From contig CAMAUX010000009.1 of the NCBI GenBank assembly GCA_945861435.1, positions 62,001-126,000 on the forward strand: a stretch of 64,000 bases of DNA, given 5' to 3'. Made by a program: the position numbers and the translations under genes. This DNA is from Chthoniobacter flavus (lineage in GTDB: Bacteria > Verrucomicrobiota > Verrucomicrobiia > Chthoniobacterales > Chthoniobacteraceae). Shown here in pieces: positions 10,301-17,026 of this stretch. The notes below the pieces were generated by a model. The model saw nothing but the letters and a program-made list of their open reading frames with translations, did not search any database and had not been told where the DNA came from. Numbering within the stretch: position 1 is the stretch's first letter; each line of letters starts with the position of its first letter.

Positions 10301-10350
10301 CCAGCCTCCAAGAGCCGCGGCGCACTGGTGTATACAAGTTGCCAGGCCAT
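7342..10350 (-). CDS. GAP1-type GTPase-associated protein with central membrane helix
   Basis: A 1002-residue protein. The N-terminus (LVYTSAPRLLEAGRSGFGTV, then a GADYTGRTNHVAHHL block at about 79-93) matches what I know of the GAP1-N domain of GTPase-associated protein 1, described in predicted GTPase-centred conflict systems. An acidic, Glu/Ala-rich linker (about 245-325) leads to one membrane helix at about 333-352. A long Lys/Glu coiled coil follows, then a low-complexity C-terminal half that is much richer in Lys and Asn. The segment 7500-8700 is visibly less GC-rich than its surroundings. The gene starts three bases after the GTPase stop and overlaps the next gene by four, as expected of a GTPase partner. 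The N-terminal assignment is from recognition, not from a search. Confidence 0.75.
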   Translation of the reverse strand: MAWQLVYTSAPRLLEAGRSGFGTVARHREVPPMVVAAVERFSQFSRQPGLDPDRVVSAHRVVVEGGRSYHVLSCIRDAGADYTGRTNHVAHHLIAEEHEVAGLACSSADVLLGMAWLPRWDQLPLWLEGAETVSLGGFPAVGSAAGVHWERFCGDGMKAWLLVSGDVARRGWLVLPDRLTSLGLLADALSLHPGRGWGVSFTTSLQPSDERGSLSWLGVEAGSPVRDYSDALPVLDLTAPHRLPEVPVAEAPEEHPFSEAGASWGREEASYEESYEEAERAGWQAPMRAYPVEEDAGVGKSTGSAAMPALRAEARMDFSTGAERRGAGRSRQWWALGMAVLALVLAGGGVFGWKEYQEGVRRDKEREELKSRKEEVLSQVKELDEQLKKDGGFELVTHEELDRRFSGKFDGIPEGDDEMQRPRREIALLRKLAGFKEHPADAAQGVPPADWWKWENEWSADFSEYRSVARAFQKWWVEVALDGLEKDLKDGEKAAGLRPEHFEKKLKEIEEETGRYKSGMEPKEPKFQEMVTVKKLRAQVEAWRGIERGGTKVADVAAPLPEWLEEKRAANKKKEEKERKERLEKTAAEEKAKKANADGPSNILNTTEVFAVGWEDLAAMEIKELTPIKEREGVKFKWADNKGPSDGKELIYWPPLEGVGGERIAEARLDLKPFFKLGEGNKLTRGDGGPASTDYGDIEVEDKVGHKHLVVHVFPPLVASKSGQRAETSQVAPKAVAEEVRARRESQELILEHFNPPDYLADVVWTVRFNGKEAPLTKKDGAKWIANIPEAVVDSQQTTPANPPTPNPATPDEYHQLFMPDGGKAREWKGYFNTDADKLDGNFSKKNNKKGKWGVGNNLKTAQEVVGLFAELLGTAAGSGGEELGAAGSELKSCPGNDDQKLRVCLEKALEAAKAVALNGNDNNVPGKKDAFDRAKETLTNKLKHLIEKSKSVPPRPAAALLPPVASPTAQPPQIDYEVVFSKKPKNGAPPLPRVLYFKKRL

Positions 10351-10353
10351 GGA

Positions 10354-12147
10354 TCAGGAAGGGTGATGGGTTCCCACCAATCCGGGCGTCACCCGCGAAA
10401 GCATCCACAGCGTGGGCACATCCACATACTTGGGCGCCACACGCGCAGGGTCGGGGCCAATCATCCGATTGCCCCTCGCATCCGCAAACTGCACCGGCGC
10501 ACTCCCCAGCGGACTGATGGCAAAGTAACAGACATCCTCGGAGATGGCCTCCGCATTGGCCACAATGGCCGGAACGATCCCCATCAACAGCGTCCGGATT
10601 CTCGCGGAGTTGCGGCGCACCGCCCCTGCATCGAGCGCTCCGGTACGGAGGACGGGCTCCAGCGGCTCAGAGCCGAGCAAATGCCCCCATGCGTCCAGCT
10701 TCCCCACCATCATCGCGAGGGGCGTGCGAATCCTGTCGCGGGCCCGCAATCCCAGGATGTTTTTGATGCGCACCTCCGTCTCCGCAAGAATCACATCCTG
10801 CTGATCGGTCCGGTTCAGACCCAGCTGCGGATCCTCCCCGCCGGCCAGGCGCCTCCGGAACTCAATGTTATAGAGCGGATCGAACAGGAAAAAGATCCCC
10901 GACGCAGCCGCGATGTGCTGTGCGCCCGGCGAATCCGCACTGTTGCTGTTGGGTTCAAAATGCTCGCCCGCGTTGTCGTAAAACACGATCGCCGAGTCGC
11001 TCTGCGGACGGCCCGCCACGGAGAGGTTGAAGATGAAGGGCCGCGGCAGCGCCACCTTGCGCCCAAGGCGCGGAAGCACCTCGTACATCCCCCCCTCCAA
11101 CTCCGTCTTCGCAAGCATCGCCTCCGCAGGCGTCGCAGCCGAAAAAAGCTGGTTCTTCATCGCGTTCAGCAGCGCGTTCGCCGACGGATCCGCATCCCGG
11201 AAAATCACCCCGAAATGTTCGAAGAGCGAATTCTGCAACACCTTCACCAGCACGCTCAGGTAATAGCTCTTGCCGCTCGAAGGCGCTCCCACAATGGAAA
11301 AGATGAAATTGGGCAGGTCCAGAAAACCCTGCGGCAGACGGCGCCGGCAGTGCGGGCACGCGAGGTCGGGAGCTGAAATCCCCATCGCATCCAGAGCCTG
11401 GCCGCGGTCGTTGAAGCGCGTCGCATAAAAACGCTGCATCTCCGAAGTCCCCAGCAGCGGATCCCCGCGCAGCGAAGCATGCACCGCCACGTTCATCACA
11501 TCGCCACGGTCAAACCGCAGCCAGCACACCGGACACGTGAACTCCCCATGCTCGCCCGTGAGCGCCTCCAACGCACCACCCGCCGCCTCCGCTTCCACCG
11601 GAACCGGTGGAGGGCCAGCCGCCGGCCGCCCGCGTCCACCCGGCAGCAACGGCAGGATGTGCTCCACATAAAACCCCATGCTCGTGAGCCCCTGACACGC
11701 AAGGATCAGCCCCACCCCCTGCCCGGGCAGGGACCGCAGATGATCCCCCACCTCCCCCAATGCAAAGGGCCCCGTCACCGCCTGCGTCGCCTTCTGGTAA
11801 GTAAACCACTGGCTCCCGTCCATCCTCTGCAACCACTGCTCAATCTGTGGCGCCCACCGCAGCACCATGCAGCGACTGCCCACGATCAGCGTGTGCTCTT
11901 CATTGGGCGAAATCTCGCCACCCGCGAACGCCATCCCATCCAGAAGAACCTCCACCACCCCGGGAGCCGATGTCAGAAAGTAACTCCCGTTCCGCTGCTG
12001 GATCACGCAGTGCTGCCGCGCCACCCCGTCCTCAGGAATCCGAAGATCGCATCCGGCCGCGGACCCGATCACAAACGGCGTCTTGCTCACAACCACCGCA
12101 CGCCCCTCGAAACAGTCATAAACGCCTAGTTTCGCTATATTAGTCAT
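10354..12147 (-). CDS. FHA/GYF-like/zinc-ribbon GTPase (DO-GTPase2-like)
   Basis: The first gene of the operon (597 residues from the chosen start). Domains in order: an FHA domain at about 8-97 (FVIGSAAGCDLRI, then GVARQHCVI), a GYF_2-like segment at about 112-160 (WFTYQKA, GPFALGEV), two zinc-ribbon knuckles CPVC (205) and CPHC (264), then a GTPase domain. The GTPase has a P-loop GAPSSGKS at about 287, a DNAG switch-II motif at about 391 and GKLD at about 482, equivalent to the base-recognition motif. This fits the TRAFAC-like double-zinc-ribbon GTPases that accompany GAP1. FHA domains bind phosphothreonine, so a phosphorylation signal may feed in. ATG at 12147 was chosen because it lies just before the FHA domain; ATG 12177 and GTG 12186 are also in frame. 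Confidence 0.82.
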   Translation of the reverse strand: MTNIAKLGVYDCFEGRAVVVSKTPFVIGSAAGCDLRIPEDGVARQHCVIQQRNGSYFLTSAPGVVEVLLDGMAFAGGEISPNEEHTLIVGSRCMVLRWAPQIEQWLQRMDGSQWFTYQKATQAVTGPFALGEVGDHLRSLPGQGVGLILACQGLTSMGFYVEHILPLLPGGRGRPAAGPPPVPVEAEAAGGALEALTGEHGEFTCPVCWLRFDRGDVMNVAVHASLRGDPLLGTSEMQRFYATRFNDRGQALDAMGISAPDLACPHCRRRLPQGFLDLPNFIFSIVGAPSSGKSYYLSVLVKVLQNSLFEHFGVIFRDADPSANALLNAMKNQLFSAATPAEAMLAKTELEGGMYEVLPRLGRKVALPRPFIFNLSVAGRPQSDSAIVFYDNAGEHFEPNSNSADSPGAQHIAAASGIFFLFDPLYNIEFRRRLAGGEDPQLGLNRTDQQDVILAETEVRIKNILGLRARDRIRTPLAMMVGKLDAWGHLLGSEPLEPVLRTGALDAGAVRRNSARIRTLLMGIVPAIVANAEAISEDVCYFAISPLGSAPVQFADARGNRMIGPDPARVAPKYVDVPTLWMLSRVTPGLVGTHHPS

Positions 12148-12227
12148 AAACAGGCTTTCACCTTGGACGCTCACCATCCACAGCACCGCCTCCGGAATCG
12201 CCGATCAGCCTCCTACTGACTGCCCGT

Positions 12228-12251
12228 TATCTAGTCAATCTACAATAGATA
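12228..12251. promoter_or_regulatory. AT-rich inverted repeat upstream of the GTPase operon
   Basis: TATCTA (12228-12233) and TAGATA (12246-12251) form a perfect 6-bp inverted repeat separated by 12 bases. It lies about 80 bases upstream of the operon's start codons in an AT-rich patch within otherwise GC-rich DNA. It could be an operator or part of the promoter. No convincing -35/-10 pair was found, so the role is tentative. Confidence 0.35.
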
Positions 12252-12616
12252 CAGCTATCCGGTCTTATCACCGACACAGGTCCGCCTCAGCAGCCCCACA
12301 AGTAATATTCCCGCCAGAAACTCCATCCCGTCCGGGCGCAGAGTGTGGTTGCCAGGGAACAGCGGACCACCAATGGGGACAGGCAAATCTCCTGTCGCAT
12401 CGGAGAGCATCTCCGAGTGCCCATGCACAAGAGTGATGGGAGGAAGGTTGGCCCACGGCACACACGGACAACACGGAAAGAAGGGGGGGATGCGAAGGGT
12501 GAGAGGGTGTTTCATGGTCAATGCATTCCGTGCGTTCCGTAGGCCATTACGCCTACGATGCCGTCTTTGACCCCGCAGTGGATGAGCGCACCACGCCCAC
12601 GGCGCCGCCCCCCGCT
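12252..12616. other. Intergenic region with one small hairpin, no supported gene
   Basis: This lies between the operon promoter region and the regulator gene. Short open frames exist on both strands but none has a start, length or composition that supports a gene. A perfect 6-bp hairpin (GACAGG, 7-base loop, CCTGTC) lies at 12378-12396. Its left part GGGACAGGCAAA recurs at 26222. Confidence 0.5.
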
Positions 12617-13738
12617 CTACTTCATTAGATACGCCCCACAACTCTCCCGCACCATCACGTGCGGGGTCAGCAACATGCTGCGCGCAGGCAGCGACGGCAC
12701 CGCCATACGCTCCCTCATCGCGTGAAAAGCCGTCAACGCAATGTCCCGGCACGGCTGCTGCACCGTCGTCAGCGGCACCGTCAGCAACGTCGCAAAACGC
12801 ACGTCGTCAAACCCCACCAACCGCAGATCCCGCGGCACCCGCACTCCCTGCCGTGTCAGCGTCTGCAACAACTGCGCCGCCGTGTGGTCATTGGCGCAGA
12901 TCACCGCATCGTACGGCCGACCCGCACTCAACCTCCTTACAAACTTCGCATCCCCAGGATCCCCCTCGTGAAAAAAGTCGCGCCCCACCGCCACCCGGTG
13001 CGCCAGCATCGCCGCACGCGCCCCCGCCTGCCGCGCATCCACCGTGCTCGCTGAAAAAGGCCGGGCCACGAAAGCCAGCTTCTGCAGCCCCAGCTTCAGA
13101 AGATGCTCCGCCAGCAAATACCCGCCGGCAAAGTTGTCGATGCCCACGAGGTCAAAATTGCTGCGCTTCGGGAACGGGCACACGTCCCGGTCCAGCAACA
13201 CCACCGGAATCCCTGCATGGCTGAGCTTCTCCGTGATCCGCCGGTTGGCAGCCTCATTGTCCCCCGCGTGCTCAAACGGCGCAAAAAACACCCCCGACAC
13301 TCCACGGGTGATATACCGCGCGCAGAGCTCCTCCGCCTCCCCAATGCTCATGCTCGCACCCTCCATCGGCCCCGCGCTGCCCCCCCAGTGCATCCCCAGC
13401 TCATGCACCCGCGCAAGACTCGCCAGCTCCCCGCAGATCACATCAAAAATCTCCACCTGCCCGAGACCGGGCACGATCAACCCCAGCTGACGCACCCCCC
13501 GTTCGCCCTGCGCCGCACCGCGCTCCCGCCGCAAATAGGTGCCCGAACCCGCACGCCGCTCCAGCAACCCCTGCAGCTTCAGCTCCTGCAAAGCCCGCGC
13601 CACCGTCGGCCGCGATGCCCCGAAACGCTTCACCAACTGCGCCTCACTCGGCAGCCGCGCCGCATGATCGTAATCCCCCGCAAGAATCTCCGAGAGCAGC
13701 TCCTGCTGGATTTTCAGATGGAGAGGTTGGTGTTTCAT
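12617..13738 (-). CDS. GntR/LacI-type carbohydrate-responsive transcription regulator
   Basis: A 373-residue protein from the ATG at 13738, chosen because it sits directly before the helix-turn-helix; a longer frame to 13828 lacks similarity. Residues 5-70 are a GntR winged helix (LPSEAQLVKRFGASRPTVAR, then LLERRAGSGTYL). Residues 85-370 are a LacI-type periplasmic-binding-protein fold (LGLIVPGLGQVEIF, AVICANDHTAAQLL, RLVGFDDVRFA). This hybrid, as in AraR, senses a sugar and represses a neighbouring operon. It is divergent from the sugar-transport operon starting at 13859, with candidate operator repeats between the two, so it probably represses that operon until its substrate arrives. Confidence 0.88.
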   Translation of the reverse strand: MKHQPLHLKIQQELLSEILAGDYDHAARLPSEAQLVKRFGASRPTVARALQELKLQGLLERRAGSGTYLRRERGAAQGERGVRQLGLIVPGLGQVEIFDVICGELASLARVHELGMHWGGSAGPMEGASMSIGEAEELCARYITRGVSGVFFAPFEHAGDNEAANRRITEKLSHAGIPVVLLDRDVCPFPKRSNFDLVGIDNFAGGYLLAEHLLKLGLQKLAFVARPFSASTVDARQAGARAAMLAHRVAVGRDFFHEGDPGDAKFVRRLSAGRPYDAVICANDHTAAQLLQTLTRQGVRVPRDLRLVGFDDVRFATLLTVPLTTVQQPCRDIALTAFHAMRERMAVPSLPARSMLLTPHVMVRESCGAYLMK

Positions 13739-13770
13739 GAAGCAAAACCCGTCCTTACAGGTCCAGATCC

Positions 13771-13806
13771 TGTCATGGCAAGTTTTCGCCTGATTGTCAT
13801 GCCAAC
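13771..13806. promoter_or_regulatory. Candidate operator repeats between regulator and sugar operon
   Basis: TGTCATGGCAA (13771-13781) and TGTCATGCCAA (13795-13805) are near-identical direct repeats 24 bases apart. Their TGGCA and TGCCA cores also form an inverted repeat. They lie in the 120-bp divergent spacer, 33 bases upstream of the regulator start codon. The position and symmetry fit binding by a dimeric GntR/LacI-type protein. Confidence 0.45.
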
Positions 13807-13858
13807 ACTTCCCTCCCGGCACAGACACCCGCTATCCTCCGCCCATCCACCCCCCTCC

Positions 13859-15139
13859 ATGCACCACCGTATCCTCCCCCTCTGCGTCCCCTCACTGGCC
13901 GCCTCCCTGATGATCCTCCCCCTCTCCCCCGCCCCGGGCGCTCCACCCGCCCCGGCCGCCACACCCGCTGCCTCCAAGGACGCCGCACTGCGCTCCTTCC
14001 ACGGCCAGCCCAGCTTCACACTCTCCACCAAGGAGGTCGAGGTCGCCGTCACCCGCCTCGGCGCGCACACGGCCCCGGTCACCTTCTTCCGCGACAGCGC
14101 ACAACCCGTGCAGCCCTACCACATCACCCCGTGGCAGGACGAAGCACCCGCCGCAATGCCTGCTCCCGTGCTCGTTCCCCTGCGCGGCGACTTCTTCTGC
14201 CTGCCCTTCGGCGGCAACAACGACGCCCTCAACGGGGAGAAACATCCGCCGCATGGCGAAATCGTCGGCGACCCGTGGACCCTCGTTGGCACGCGCACCT
14301 CCGGCGATGTCACCACCCTCTCCCTTTCCTTCTCGCCCACCGTCCGCAAAGGGCGCATCACAAAGGATCTCTCGCTCGTTGCGGGCCACAACGTCCTCTA
14401 CTCCAGCCACACCATCGAGGGCTTCGCGGGACGCGCCCCGCTCGGCCACCACGCCACCCTCGCCATGCCGGAAAAGGAAGGCTCCGTGCGCATCGCCACC
14501 AGCCCATTCTCCTTCGGAATGACCTGCCCGGGCCTCTTCAGCGACCCGCGCCAGCGCGAATACCAAGCCCTCCTTCCGGGCACAAAATGGACCGACCTTT
14601 CCAAGGTCCCCTCCGCATGGAAGAACGCGCCGGACGCCGATCTCACCCGCATGCCAGCGCGCCAGGGCTACGCCGACCTCATCCAGATCAACAGCCAGCC
14701 ATGGGACAAAACCGGCGGCCCCGCATGGACCACCGCCACCTATCCGGACGCCGGCTACGTCTGGTTCTCTCTCAAGGATCAGAGCGTCCTCCACAGCACC
14801 GTCTTCTGGATCGAGAACCACGGCCGCCACGGTCACCCATGGAACGGTCGCAACAACTGCCTCGGTCTCGAGGATGTCACCGCCCACTTCGCCGACGGCC
14901 TCGTTGCCTCCACGAGCGACAACGTGCTCACGAAAGAAGGCGTCCCCACCGCGCTCGAACTCTCCGCCACCAAACCCACCGTCGTGAATTACATCCAGGG
15001 CGTCGTCCGCATTCCGCCGGGATTTGAAAACGTCCAGAGCCTCCAGTTCAGCCCGGGCGAAGTCACCTTCCTCTCCACCACCGGCAAGCGCGTCACGGCG
15101 CCCGTTCGCCACGAATTCTTGAAGACCGGCAAACTCTGA
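13859..15139 (+). CDS. Secreted galactose-mutarotase-like protein of the sugar operon
   Basis: A 426-residue protein; the ATG at 13859 begins a clear signal peptide (about residues 1-30, ending near GAPPAPAA). The body is beta-rich, with GDFFCLPFGGNND at about 120 and repeated His/Trp-containing loops (WFSLKDQSVLHSTVFW, ENHGRHGHPW). These resemble the carbohydrate-binding surface of galactose-mutarotase-like folds, including aldose 1-epimerases and DUF4432-like proteins. It is the first gene of the operon with a sugar ABC transporter and a sugar kinase, so it may interconvert anomers or bind the sugar before uptake. The catalytic His/Glu pair of classical mutarotases was not identified with certainty, so the activity remains tentative. 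Confidence 0.6.
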   Translation: MHHRILPLCVPSLAASLMILPLSPAPGAPPAPAATPAASKDAALRSFHGQPSFTLSTKEVEVAVTRLGAHTAPVTFFRDSAQPVQPYHITPWQDEAPAAMPAPVLVPLRGDFFCLPFGGNNDALNGEKHPPHGEIVGDPWTLVGTRTSGDVTTLSLSFSPTVRKGRITKDLSLVAGHNVLYSSHTIEGFAGRAPLGHHATLAMPEKEGSVRIATSPFSFGMTCPGLFSDPRQREYQALLPGTKWTDLSKVPSAWKNAPDADLTRMPARQGYADLIQINSQPWDKTGGPAWTTATYPDAGYVWFSLKDQSVLHSTVFWIENHGRHGHPWNGRNNCLGLEDVTAHFADGLVASTSDNVLTKEGVPTALELSATKPTVVNYIQGVVRIPPGFENVQSLQFSPGEVTFLSTTGKRVTAPVRHEFLKTGKL

Positions 15140-15189
15140 GCCCCGCATCCGTCCACTCCCGCCCACCTCCCGCCCACCTCCCAAAGCCC

Positions 15190-16167
15190 ATGAAAAAGCA
15201 TCTCCCCGCATTCCTCTTCTGCCTCGCGGCCGTCCTGCTCACCAGCTGCGACAAGCCCGCGCAACCCGCATCCACACAGCCCGGCGCCGTCTCCACCAAA
15301 GGCACCATTGGCGTTTCGCTGCTCACGCTCGACAACCCCTTCTTCAAAACCATCGGCGACACCATCGCCGCCGAAGGCAGCAAGCACGGCTACACCACGA
15401 TGCTGGTGAGCGGCGACAAGGACGTCGCCAAGCAGGGCAACCAGATCAAGGATTTCATCGTCAAAAAAGTCAGCGCCATCGTTTTGAGCCCGTGCGATTC
15501 CAAGTCCATCCTCCCCGTTATCCAGGAGGCAAACGCAGCCGGCATCCCCGTCTTCACCGTCGACATCCCCTGCAACGAACCCGGCGTCAAAATCGCCACC
15601 CAGATCGCCACTGACAACCTCGGCGGCGGCAAGGAAGCCGGCCTCGCCATGATCGAGGCCCTCGGCGAAGCGGGCGGCAAAATCGCCGTGCTCCACTTCA
15701 AACAAGTCGAATCCTGCCAGCTGCGCGTCCGCGGCTTCACCGATGTAATCAACGCTCACAACGCTTCCGGCAAGGCCCGCATCGACATCGTCGCCGAACT
15801 CGAAAGCGGCGGCGCCAAGGACGCAGGCTTCAAGGCAGCCGAAGACGTCCTCCAATCCCACGCCGATCTTCGCGGCATCTTCGCCATCAACGACCCCGCA
15901 GCACTCGGCGCTCGCGCCGCTCTCGAAAAAGCAGGCAAGGCCCAGCAGGTCCTCCTCATCGGCTTCGACGGACAACCCGAGGGCAAGCAGGCCATCAAGG
16001 ATGGAAAGATCTACGCCGACCCCATCCAGTTCCCCGACAAAATGGGCGCACAAATCGTCGACTCCATCCTCCGCCATTCCAAGGGCGAGTCCCTTCCCCC
16101 CCAGATCCTCATCCCCACCAGCCTCTATCGGAAGGCCGATGCCGAGAAGGATCCCTCCCTCAAATAA
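15190..16167 (+). CDS. Sugar ABC transporter substrate-binding lipoprotein (RbsB-like)
   Basis: A 325-residue protein with a lipoprotein signal peptide ending in the lipobox LTSC at about 19-22. The rest is a Peripla_BP_4 fold: TIGVSLLTLDNPFFKTIGD at about 37, then ISAIVLSP-like strands, IPVFTVDIPC and DNLGGGKEAG, typical of ribose/fructose/xylose-binding proteins. It binds the transported sugar outside the membrane and delivers it to the permease at 18576. The Asn-Pro-Phe-Phe motif is shared with RbsB and FrcB. The exact ligand cannot be read from the sequence. It is separated from the next gene by only seven bases. Confidence 0.9.
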   Translation: MKKHLPAFLFCLAAVLLTSCDKPAQPASTQPGAVSTKGTIGVSLLTLDNPFFKTIGDTIAAEGSKHGYTTMLVSGDKDVAKQGNQIKDFIVKKVSAIVLSPCDSKSILPVIQEANAAGIPVFTVDIPCNEPGVKIATQIATDNLGGGKEAGLAMIEALGEAGGKIAVLHFKQVESCQLRVRGFTDVINAHNASGKARIDIVAELESGGAKDAGFKAAEDVLQSHADLRGIFAINDPAALGARAALEKAGKAQQVLLIGFDGQPEGKQAIKDGKIYADPIQFPDKMGAQIVDSILRHSKGESLPPQILIPTSLYRKADAEKDPSLK

Positions 16168-16174
16168 CCAAGCC

Positions 16175-17026
16175 ATGAGCGACTCCAGTTTCCTCCACGC
16201 CCTCGTCGGCTCCATGTCCCAGGGCGCCGCGGGCAATCCCACCGTGGCCATGATCGAGGCCGCCTTCGCACACCACGGCCTCCACTGGCGCTACATCAAC
16301 ATGGAGGTCACACCGGAGGACCTCGCCACCGCCGTCCGCGGCGCCAAGGCCATGGGCTTCCGCGGCTTCAACTGCAGCCTCCCACACAAGGTCACCGTCA
16401 TCCCCCATCTCGACGGCCTCGGCGAGTCCGCCGCCGCCATGGGCGCCGTCAACTGCGTGGTCCGCCGTGGCGACCAGCTCATCGGCGAGAACACCGACGG
16501 CAAAGGCTTCCTGCGCTCCCTCCAATCCCTCCAGGATCCCCGCGGAAAATCCGTCGTCCTCTTCGGCGCAGGCGGCGCGGCACGCGCCATCGCCGTCGAA
16601 CTCGCACTCGCCGGCACCCGCAAAATCACCGTAGTCAACCGGGATCAAATCCGCGGCGCAGAACTCACCAACCTCCTGCGCGAGCGGCTTCACATCGACG
16701 CCGAATTTGTCCTCTGGAAAGGCGATTACACCGTGCCCGCCGACACCGATGTCGTCATCAACGGCACCTCCATCGGCCTCTACGATCCGGAGGCCCGCAT
16801 CCCGCTCGACACCGCCTCGCTGCGTCCCGGCATGGTCGTCGCGGATGTCATCTTCAACCCCGTCCGCACACGCCTCCTCGCAGACGCCGCCGCCCGCGGC
16901 TGCCGCCCCCTCGACGGACTCGGCATGCTCGTCAACCAAGGCATCATCTGCGTCCACTACTGGACCGGCATCGAACCGGACGCAGCCGTCATGCGCGCCG
17001 CCCTCGAAGCCGCCATGGGCCTATGA
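16175..17026 (+). CDS. Shikimate dehydrogenase-like (AroE-family) oxidoreductase of the sugar operon
   Basis: A 283-residue protein from the ATG at 16175. The C-terminal half has an NAD(P)-binding GAGGAARA motif at about 130, and the catalytic domain retains the AroE lysine (NCSLPHKVT at about 70), GAVNCVVR and the Asp of ENTDGKG. The usual N-terminal substrate motif S-x-S...HN is replaced by GSMSQGAAGNPTVAM. That substitution, and its place between a sugar-binding protein and the ABC ATPase (ATGA overlap at 17023), suggest it oxidises or reduces a transported polyol, cyclitol or sugar acid in place of shikimate. The assignment to the family is firm; the substrate is unknown. Confidence 0.82.
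   Translation: MSDSSFLHALVGSMSQGAAGNPTVAMIEAAFAHHGLHWRYINMEVTPEDLATAVRGAKAMGFRGFNCSLPHKVTVIPHLDGLGESAAAMGAVNCVVRRGDQLIGENTDGKGFLRSLQSLQDPRGKSVVLFGAGGAARAIAVELALAGTRKITVVNRDQIRGAELTNLLRERLHIDAEFVLWKGDYTVPADTDVVINGTSIGLYDPEARIPLDTASLRPGMVVADVIFNPVRTRLLADAAARGCRPLDGLGMLVNQGIICVHYWTGIEPDAAVMRAALEAAMGL

Noticed and set aside
12255-12752. Minus-strand frame of 165 codons overlapping the regulator's 3' end
   Set aside because: It overlaps the GntR/LacI gene out of frame, has mixed composition and no recognisable domain.
13103-13858. Long N-terminal extension of the mutarotase-like gene
   Set aside because: It is antisense to the regulator gene; the signal peptide at 13859 marks the real start.
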